Part shown: piece after piece, positions 6,498 through 10,240 of the stretch
Position numbering within the stretch: the stretch's first letter is position 1
How the letters are laid out: the number at the start of each line of letters is the position of its first letter
Origin: Candidatus Saccharibacteria bacterium UBA2866
Lineage (GTDB): Bacteria > Patescibacteriota > Saccharimonadia > Saccharimonadales > Saccharimonadaceae
Length of the DNA: 10,240 nt
Direction of reading: 5' to 3'
NCBI GenBank assembly: GCA_002350545.1
Contig: DEEY01000024.1
Coordinates: 88,821 to 99,060, forward strand
Translations under genes and position numbers: made by a program
The notes under the pieces: generated by a model
Seen by the model: the letters and a program-made list of their open reading frames with translations, nothing else
Told to the model about the DNA's origin: nothing
Databases searched by the model: none

Positions 6498-7246
6498 TAT
6501 TCGGGTATATACTCTGCTATACCATCAATAATCTTGTCGTTCGAAATCTCGAGCGCCGTTGCAACCGCTGCCGCACACGCCATATAAGATACCGCTGTTT
6601 CACCTGTTACAAACGTCGCCAGCGTCACCACCTCAGACTGCATAGACATCGTCGCTTCAGTTCCCTTAGCATACAATTTTGAATTCAAAATCTTCACATC
6701 CGAACTAGACACCCCGTAAGTCAACGTCCCCCTAGTCCCCTTAAATTCAGAAAACGTCTCATAGTTTATATCATCACGATTCAACACTACTAGCTCCGGC
6801 CTCATATCAAACAAAGTTTTTTCGCTATCCAAAAATTCCTCTGGTTCCATATCTTTTAGTCCCGAAGTAACAAAATTCGTCATTGCTGCCACATGGACCG
6901 GCAGTCCATAAAAGATATTGTCGCGCAAACCCTCGGCCGGCACCGTCACGATTACCCAATTTGCTCCCGCCTTCCACGCATCCGACAAGAATTTATGTAG
7001 CATTCCTAATTTGAATGGCTGATCTGAAGCTAGCACCGCCACCTGCTCCCCAGCTGCTCTCAATATTTCGTGCACATAGTGCGCCACCACAACCTTCCCT
7101 GTCGTACCGGTAATCGCAATCAACTTCATGTCCTTCATCGGATTTCCGTAATAGGATTTCAGCATTTTTGCTTTTAGTTTTTGTCGTCCAGCTTTCATTC
7201 CACCTTTTTTGTTTTTCGTCTTAGAATTAGTTTTCCTCTCTCCCAT
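6497..7246 (-). CDS. Truncated, degenerate Mur-ligase-like protein (probable pseudoenzyme)
   Basis: This 249-residue protein is related to the central ATPase domain of Mur ligases and looks like a distant paralogue of the MurE-like gene facing it. It has a Lys-rich start (residues 3-30), a P-loop-like TGTTGKVV (46-53) instead of TGTNGKTT, a NFVTSGLKDME segment where active enzymes have NLTxDHLDxH, a LNRDD motif and a Lys in SEKTLF at the place of the carbamylated lysine. The C-terminal ligase domain, which binds the incoming amino acid, is absent: the protein ends where that domain should begin. Loss of the P-loop Thr residues and the metal-binding His argues against ligase activity; a binding, regulatory or scaffold role is possible. 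I choose ATG 7246 because GGAGG (7255-7251) precedes it; an upstream in-frame ATG at 7285 would overlap the neighbouring gene. It lies 20 bases after the RhuM-Fic stop. Confidence 0.75.
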   Translation of the reverse strand: MGERKTNSKTKNKKGGMKAGRQKLKAKMLKSYYGNPMKDMKLIAITGTTGKVVVAHYVHEILRAAGEQVAVLASDQPFKLGMLHKFLSDAWKAGANWVIVTVPAEGLRDNIFYGLPVHVAAMTNFVTSGLKDMEPEEFLDSEKTLFDMRPELVVLNRDDINYETFSEFKGTRGTLTYGVSSSDVKILNSKLYAKGTEATMSMQSEVVTLATFVTGETAVSYMACAAAVATALEISNDKIIDGIAEYIPE

Positions 7247-7255
7247 AATACCTCC

Positions 7256-7285
7256 ATTATAACACTTTACTCTAATAATTTGCAA
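7256..7285 (-). promoter_or_regulatory. Promoter-like element just upstream of the Mur-like pseudoenzyme gene
   Basis: On the minus strand, TATAAT (7261-7256) is preceded by TGT (extended -10), with TTGCAA at 7285-7280 as a possible -35 (18-base spacer). A start near 7249 would give a nearly leaderless mRNA and leave the GGAGG outside it. That GGAGG would be used only by a transcript reading through from the RhuM-Fic gene, so two transcript forms are possible. Confidence 0.5.
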
Positions 7286-8280
7286 ACCAAAGACACAATC
7301 AGTTCTTTTTCTTTTGGCTCTGATTCCGCAATCAAAAGCGCAATCGCCGTCAGCGCCCGATCGCTAATCTTCGTTTCCCCCTGAGCCGTCAAATGACAAT
7401 CATTCAAAGTCAAAAACAGAATAAATAAAAGCGACCCGATTCGTTTATTTCCATCGTAAAACGGATGGTCTTTTATCACAAAATACAATAAATTAGCCGC
7501 CTTTTCCTGCGTGCTAGAGTATAACTCCTTTCCATCAAAACTCTGAAAAATCGCCGCCAAACTCCCCTCAAAACTTCCTCCCCTTTCTTTTCCAAACAAA
7601 TCAGAACCCCCCACGTTTTCTCTTAGTTGCTCCACTGCTTGATTACACATTTCCACCGTTAATTCCTTCACGCGTTTCTTCTTACCCATAAACGAAAGGT
7701 CGATATGACCGTCATCATACTCTTCCAAAGTCTTAAAACTCCCGGCATATTTTGCAATTACCTCAAGAACTCCATTCGCTTCACCGGCGTCTAATTCATT
7801 CCGGGCAGTCAATCTCCTCACCAGTGCCATCATGTCTTCTACGTCGTGTAGTTTTTTCACCTCTTTTTTCTCACGCATTGCTTCAAGACGCCGTTCATTC
7901 ACTGCTACGCCGTCTGTCACAAACTTCTTAAGCACCGAAGTCGCCCAAATCCTAAAATTCGTCGCCTTTTTCGAATTCACCCGATACCCCACCGAAATAA
8001 TCGCGTCGAGGTTGTAGATATTAACTTCTCGTCGCACCTGTCTTTTCCCCTCTGTTCGAACTACGAAAGTTTTTTTCGCGGTTCGTTTTTTGCTGAGTTC
8101 CCCAGCGTTAAAAACATTATTCAAATGAATTTCTATGCTACGCCTTGATACGCCAAACAAAGTTGCGATTTGATCAATAGTTGCCCACAGTGTTTCCCCC
8201 TCCGCGTCCACATCAAAAACCACTTCCCCCTCTAGTCCCCTGTATATTTCAATCCTCTTTTCTGCATTCCCTTCAGCCAT
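7267..8280 (-). CDS. RhuM-family protein fused to a Fic/Doc domain
   Basis: This 337-residue protein has two parts. Residues about 10-130 match the RhuM virulence-factor family: TIDQIATLFGVSRRSI (34-49), a likely helix-turn-helix-like start, followed by NIYNLDAIISVGYRVNS (87-103) and FRIWATSVLKKFV (109-121). A linker, probably partly coiled, follows. The C-terminal part is a Fic/Doc domain with GGSFEGS (234-240), an AANLLYFVIKDHPF helix and the active-site loop HPFYDGNKR (272-280). Fic enzymes transfer AMP or other phosphate-containing groups to proteins; Doc phosphorylates EF-Tu. Here the loop keeps catalytic His272 and metal-binding Asp276 but has the Lys typical of Doc instead of the second Gly. 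Residues 234-239 lack the Ser/Thr needed for a canonical inhibitory motif. Such fusions are widespread in accessory and defence-type loci; the target is unknown. ATG 8280 lies close behind a -10 box. Confidence 0.88.
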   Translation of the reverse strand: MAEGNAEKRIEIYRGLEGEVVFDVDAEGETLWATIDQIATLFGVSRRSIEIHLNNVFNAGELSKKRTAKKTFVVRTEGKRQVRREVNIYNLDAIISVGYRVNSKKATNFRIWATSVLKKFVTDGVAVNERRLEAMREKKEVKKLHDVEDMMALVRRLTARNELDAGEANGVLEVIAKYAGSFKTLEEYDDGHIDLSFMGKKKRVKELTVEMCNQAVEQLRENVGGSDLFGKERGGSFEGSLAAIFQSFDGKELYSSTQEKAANLLYFVIKDHPFYDGNKRIGSLLFILFLTLNDCHLTAQGETKISDRALTAIALLIAESEPKEKELIVSLVCKLLE

Positions 8281-8289
8281 CTTAAAACT

Positions 8290-8319
8290 ATTATACCACC
8301 CTCATCTGATACGTGCCAC
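8290..8319 (-). promoter_or_regulatory. Promoter for the RhuM-Fic gene
   Basis: On the minus strand, TATAAT (8295-8290) ends nine bases before the ATG at 8280. A 4-of-6 -35 (GTGGCA, 8319-8314) sits 18 bases upstream. The predicted start near 8283 gives a 5' leader of about three bases. There is no Shine-Dalgarno. The -10 falls in the 42-base gap after the phosphoesterase gene. Confidence 0.55.
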
Positions 8320-8322
8320 AGA

Positions 8323-9234
8323 CTAGAACCCATTTTTAACCTGATACGAATTCTCTCGCCCAAACCCTTGTACTTTTATATTCTCACCGTCAATCGCTAC
8401 CACTGCGAAAGCATTTTCCCCTTCCATCACCATACCCTTAAACGTGATAAACGGAATTGGTCTAAGGTTTACACCTAACCGAGCAAACTGCGCAAAAGCT
8501 CCAAAATGATGATGCCCAGCAAAACACCCCACAACCACATCCTTATATCTTTCCAATATGGTCAAAACCTCCCGGTAATTAATCACCATATCCTGAATTT
8601 GCGGATAAAACGGTGCATGAGAAAAAACCAACACTCTTTCACCTGTGGTTTCAGCCATCGCCAGCTCATTTTTCAGCCATCCTTGTTGCTCTTTATCGAC
8701 CCTCCCATTCCAGATATGATTTGGTATTAGATTATAGACAATGCCAGGACTGTCAGCTTTTATCTTATTCTCAATCGGACTGTCGTGGGCGCTCTCGTCA
8801 TGTCTTTCATAAACTCCACTATTGGTGTCAAGACAAACAAGCCTGTATCCGCCCATTTTGAAACTGTAATACATTTCTCGCTCATCGTGAGTCGTCGCAC
8901 CAATCCCAGAAATCATCTCATCGAATTTCAGTCCTTCCCTTACTTTTTCTTTGTCTAAGTTGGTGGCTTTAAAATCATGGTTTCCCGGCACTATTGCGAA
9001 AGGTAATTTCAAACGCTTAAACTCATTCATTACTGATCCAAAACTCATCTCGCTATCGTCCACCAAATCCCCTAAAACTATCACGAAATCTAAATCATCT
9101 ATTGAATTAAAAAAATGGACTGCTTCCCGCACCTTAGCTAAAGCACCCCTGTAATCACGATGCGCTAAACGATCCATATCCTTGTCTTGATATTGAGGGT
9201 CAGCTATCACCCCAAATTTTATTTTTCTTTCCAT
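8323..9234 (-). CDS. Metallophosphoesterase resembling ADP-ribose/CDP-alcohol diphosphatase (ADPRM)
   Basis: This 303-residue soluble protein has the calcineurin-like two-metal phosphoesterase motifs: ADPQY (11-15, a DxQ form of the usual DxH), GDLVDD (55-60), GNHD (84-87), SHAPFY (205-210) and AGHHHFG (239-245). Beyond these generic motifs, FGVIADPQY at the start, the KEQQGWLKNEL segment (181-191), NYREVLTIL (219-227) just before the GHHH motif and the closing IKVQGFGR resemble the Mn-dependent ADP-ribose/CDP-alcohol diphosphatase family, which splits ADP-ribose, CDP-choline or CDP-glycerol. In a reduced bacterium it could recycle ADP-ribose or trim CDP-alcohols from envelope synthesis; substrate is inferred, not shown. 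There is no signal peptide. ATG 9234 lies exactly where transcription would start from the -10 at 9246-9241. It is first in the minus-strand block. Confidence 0.85.
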   Translation of the reverse strand: MERKIKFGVIADPQYQDKDMDRLAHRDYRGALAKVREAVHFFNSIDDLDFVIVLGDLVDDSEMSFGSVMNEFKRLKLPFAIVPGNHDFKATNLDKEKVREGLKFDEMISGIGATTHDEREMYYSFKMGGYRLVCLDTNSGVYERHDESAHDSPIENKIKADSPGIVYNLIPNHIWNGRVDKEQQGWLKNELAMAETTGERVLVFSHAPFYPQIQDMVINYREVLTILERYKDVVVGCFAGHHHFGAFAQFARLGVNLRPIPFITFKGMVMEGENAFAVVAIDGENIKVQGFGRENSYQVKNGF

Positions 9235-9240
9235 ACCTAT

Positions 9241-9249
9241 ATTTTATCA
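9241..9249 (-). promoter_or_regulatory. Extended -10 box for the phosphoesterase gene (likely leaderless)
   Basis: On the minus strand, TGA followed by TAAAAT occupies 9249-9241. Seven bases further lies the A of the ATG (9234). No convincing -35 is seen, which is usual for extended -10 promoters. An AGG is only one base from the ATG, too close to work as a Shine-Dalgarno. Confidence 0.5.
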
Positions 9250-9335
9250 CGAAACACAATCAAAGAGAGAGTCTGCTATTTTGCCAAATGAATTCAGAAA
9301 GATTAGAGATTGACCCTCCAGTTCTTACATTTCAA

Positions 9336-9353
9336 TGGCGGAAGCGAGAGGAT
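9336..9353 (-). repeat. 18-base copy of the tRNA-Ser(CGA) 3' end (att-like direct repeat)
   Basis: The 18 bases at 9336-9353 are identical to 9421-9438, which is the 3' end of the tRNA-Ser gene including CCA. Both copies have the same orientation, 85 bases apart. Direct repeats of a tRNA 3' end mark integration sites of phages and islands, but here the copies enclose only the tRNA terminator. It could be the scar of a lost element or a partial tRNA duplication. Confidence 0.7.
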
Positions 9354-9382
9354 AGGGATCCTCTCGCACCTCCTGACGGAGG
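9344..9382. repeat. Two adjacent hairpins next to the tRNA fragment
   Basis: GCGAGAGGAT (9344-9353) pairs perfectly with ATCCTCTCGC (9358-9367) across a four-base loop, so part of the tRNA 3' sequence occurs here in both direct and inverted form. A second hairpin, CCTCC-TGAC-GGAGG, spans 9369-9382. Neither has a T-tract. Between 9250 and 9335 I see no gene. Confidence 0.6.
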
Positions 9383-9391
9383 CACAAAAAC

Positions 9392-9409
9392 AAAGGCCCA
9401 AGGGCCTTT
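9392..9409. terminator. Intrinsic terminator for tRNA-Ser(CGA), symmetric on both strands
   Basis: AAAGGCCC (9392-9399) pairs with GGGCCTTT (9402-9409) across a two-base gap; the effective loop will be larger. On the minus strand it comes 12 bases after the tRNA and is followed by GTTTTTG. On the plus strand it is followed by CTTTTTG, so it could stop transcription both ways. Confidence 0.85.
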
Positions 9410-9420
9410 CTTTTTGTTCC

Positions 9421-9511
9421 TGGCGGAAGCGAGAGGATTCGAACCTCCGAGACGGTTAACCCGCCCACACGATTTCGAGTCGTGCGCCTTCAACCACTCG
9501 GCCACGCTTCC
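9421..9511 (-). tRNA. tRNA-Ser (anticodon CGA)
   Basis: This is a 91-base class II tRNA with encoded CCA (9423-9421). The acceptor stem GGAAGCG/CGCTTCC is perfect. The anticodon stem CACGA/TCGTG holds the loop CTCGAAA, giving anticodon CGA for TCG codons. It has a long GC-rich variable arm (GGCGGGTTAACCCGTC region) and a TTCGAAT T-loop. It shares most of its acceptor, D-arm and T-arm sequence with tRNA-Ser(GGA) at 3001-3090. Confidence 0.97.
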
Positions 9512-9518
9512 ACCAATA

Positions 9519-9527
9519 ATTATACCA
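9519..9527 (-). promoter_or_regulatory. Extended -10 box for tRNA-Ser(CGA)
   Basis: On the minus strand, TGG followed by TATAAT occupies 9527-9519. Transcription would start near 9512, one base before the tRNA, leaving almost no 5' extension. Only a weak -35 (TTTAGT, 9546-9541) is seen. Confidence 0.6.
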
Positions 9528-9553
9528 TAATCCTCCTTAAACTAAACCACAAG

Positions 9554-9562
9554 TGTTATAAT
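9554..9562 (+). promoter_or_regulatory. Extended -10 box for the DUF6512 gene (likely leaderless)
   Basis: TGT followed by TATAAT occupies 9554-9562, and the ATG at 9569 is exactly seven bases after the box, where transcription should begin. No -35 or Shine-Dalgarno is evident. It is divergent from the tRNA-Ser promoter, with 29 bases between the two -10 boxes. Confidence 0.6.
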
Positions 9563-9568
9563 AGATCC

Positions 9569-10159
9569 ATGGATCACGTTTTTAATTTTTGGCTTAGCGT
9601 CATCGCCATCAGCATTATTGGCGCTCTAGCTCATTTCGTCTACGAATGGGCTCACCACAACCGAACTATCGGGCTTTTTACTGCCGTCAATGAATCTACC
9701 TGGGAGCATATCAAAATTGCCCTCACCGGTGCTTTTCTCTGGGGTCTCTATGACGGCTTTGTTTACGGCTACCTCCCTAATTATTTCCTCGCCAAACTCA
9801 CCAGTCTTCTAGTTATCGCTATTACGATTCCATCCATCTTCTACTTCTACCGTCTTTTTGCCAAAAAGTCCATCCTTGCCTTAGACATCTCGCTGTTTTT
9901 TATAGCTATCATCCTCGGTCAGCTCTCTTTTTTTGGCATCCTTGTTGCGCCAACCACTCCCTACATTGTCGAATACCTCGCCACTATCGGCCTTTTCGTT
10001 TTCTTTGGCGCCTACATGACCCTCACTCTAAAACCTCTCAAAACCATCCTTTTCAAAGACCCCATCACCGGTAAATTCGGCTTCCGTGCCCACACTCACC
10101 TGCAAAAAATCAAAGCCAAAGCCAAATCCCGCCTCAAATCAGCTACTAAGAAAAAGTAA
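9569..10159 (+). CDS. DUF6512-family membrane protein
   Basis: This 196-residue integral membrane protein has about five hydrophobic segments (roughly 8-26, 50-67, 73-96, 104-125 and 134-155) and a basic C-terminal tail (KIKAKAKSRLKSATKKK). The conserved pieces that suggest DUF6512 are HFVYEW (22-27) at the end of the first helix and the nearly invariant NESTWEHIK (41-49), followed by a helix rich in Gly and aromatic residues. No function is known for this family, and I see no catalytic signature beyond the conserved His, Glu and Trp residues facing one side. I choose ATG 9569 rather than a longer in-frame reading from 9482, because that extension would run through the opposite-strand tRNA gene and because the -10 box is seven bases upstream of 9569. 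It appears to be transcribed alone. Confidence 0.8.
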   Translation: MDHVFNFWLSVIAISIIGALAHFVYEWAHHNRTIGLFTAVNESTWEHIKIALTGAFLWGLYDGFVYGYLPNYFLAKLTSLLVIAITIPSIFYFYRLFAKKSILALDISLFFIAIILGQLSFFGILVAPTTPYIVEYLATIGLFVFFGAYMTLTLKPLKTILFKDPITGKFGFRAHTHLQKIKAKAKSRLKSATKKK

Positions 10160-10162
10160 AAA

Positions 10163-10192
10163 TTACAACATTTTTCAAAAATATGGTATAAT
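10163..10192 (+). promoter_or_regulatory. Extended -10 promoter for a gene beyond the window edge
   Basis: TTACAA (10163-10168) lies 18 bases before a perfect TATAAT (10187-10192) that is preceded by TGG. Transcription would start near 10199, right at the GTCACCTCT motif. The downstream gene is not in the window. Confidence 0.7.
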
Positions 10193-10198
10193 AAAACT

Positions 10199-10236
10199 GT
10201 CACCTCTAATGGTGATGCTCATTTAATTTCTAGGTG
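10199..10236 (+). promoter_or_regulatory. 5' leader with possible hairpin over a ribosome binding site
   Basis: CACCT (10201-10205) can pair with AGGTG (10232-10236), which looks like a Shine-Dalgarno; CACC can instead pair with GGTG at 10211-10214. The ATG at 10238-10240 is too close to that AGGTGG to be its likely start, so the true start may lie just outside. The nine bases GTCACCTCT are shared with the leader hairpin at 1181-1189. Confidence 0.4.
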
Positions 10237-10240
10237 GATG

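Noticed and set aside
9288..9530. An 80-codon plus-strand open frame
   Set aside because: It runs through hairpins, a terminator and the opposite-strand tRNA-Ser gene; the protein is just translated tRNA sequence.

Overview
The window looks like part of a small, moderately AT-rich bacterial chromosome, most likely from the Patescibacteria/CPR group and best matching Candidatus Saccharibacteria (TM7). This rests on the mix of genes (a compact MurE without its usual N-terminal domain, a FISUMP/InlB-type surface protein, Pr6Pr-like and DUF6512 membrane proteins), very tight packing, several apparently leaderless genes, and normal use of TGA as stop (6437-6439), which argues against the code-25 CPR lineages. 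The lineage is an inference; no marker gene here settles it. The + strand is visibly richer in C than G across the whole window, whichever way the genes point.

Layout: 1-282 is the 3' end of a 23S rRNA/tRNA uracil-C5 methyltransferase. One base later comes a six-helix Pr6Pr-like membrane protein (284-994). The 995-1219 gap is not empty. It has a near-consensus extended -10 promoter whose predicted start falls on the first base of a complex RNA fold: a closing stem, a branched interior and a possible 15-bp pseudoknot (1039-1175). A second hairpin (1184-1214) then hides the ribosome binding site of a secreted surface protein (1220-2824). I consider this leader the best candidate for an undescribed regulatory RNA in the window. 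A stem-loop (2881-2937) follows.

tRNA-Ser(GGA) at 3001-3090 runs without a visible terminator into an operon for a MacB-type ABC exporter (ATPase 3116-3958, permease 3958-5190) and a MurE-like ligase (5195-6439). The operon ends in a very strong bidirectional terminator (6418-6497) shared with the minus-strand genes that converge on it.

The minus-strand block holds, in transcription order, an ADPRM-like metallophosphoesterase (9234-8323), a RhuM-Fic/Doc fusion protein (8280-7267) and a truncated, apparently degenerate Mur-ligase paralogue (7246-6497). Each start has a -10 box 7-10 bases upstream, suggesting leaderless or nearly leaderless mRNAs. tRNA-Ser(CGA) (9511-9421, minus) lies upstream of the block and is followed by its own terminator and an 18-base copy of its 3' end, a pattern seen at attachment sites. 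Divergent from that tRNA is a DUF6512 membrane protein (9569-10159), also probably leaderless. The window ends in another promoter and leader for a gene that lies beyond it.

Working together: the ABC exporter and MurE appear to form one cell-envelope operon, with the surface protein as a separately regulated envelope product. The minus block mixes nucleotide-related chemistry (Fic/Doc, ADP-ribose-type phosphoesterase) with a Mur pseudoenzyme, and may be an accessory module between the shared terminator and a tRNA-Ser gene.
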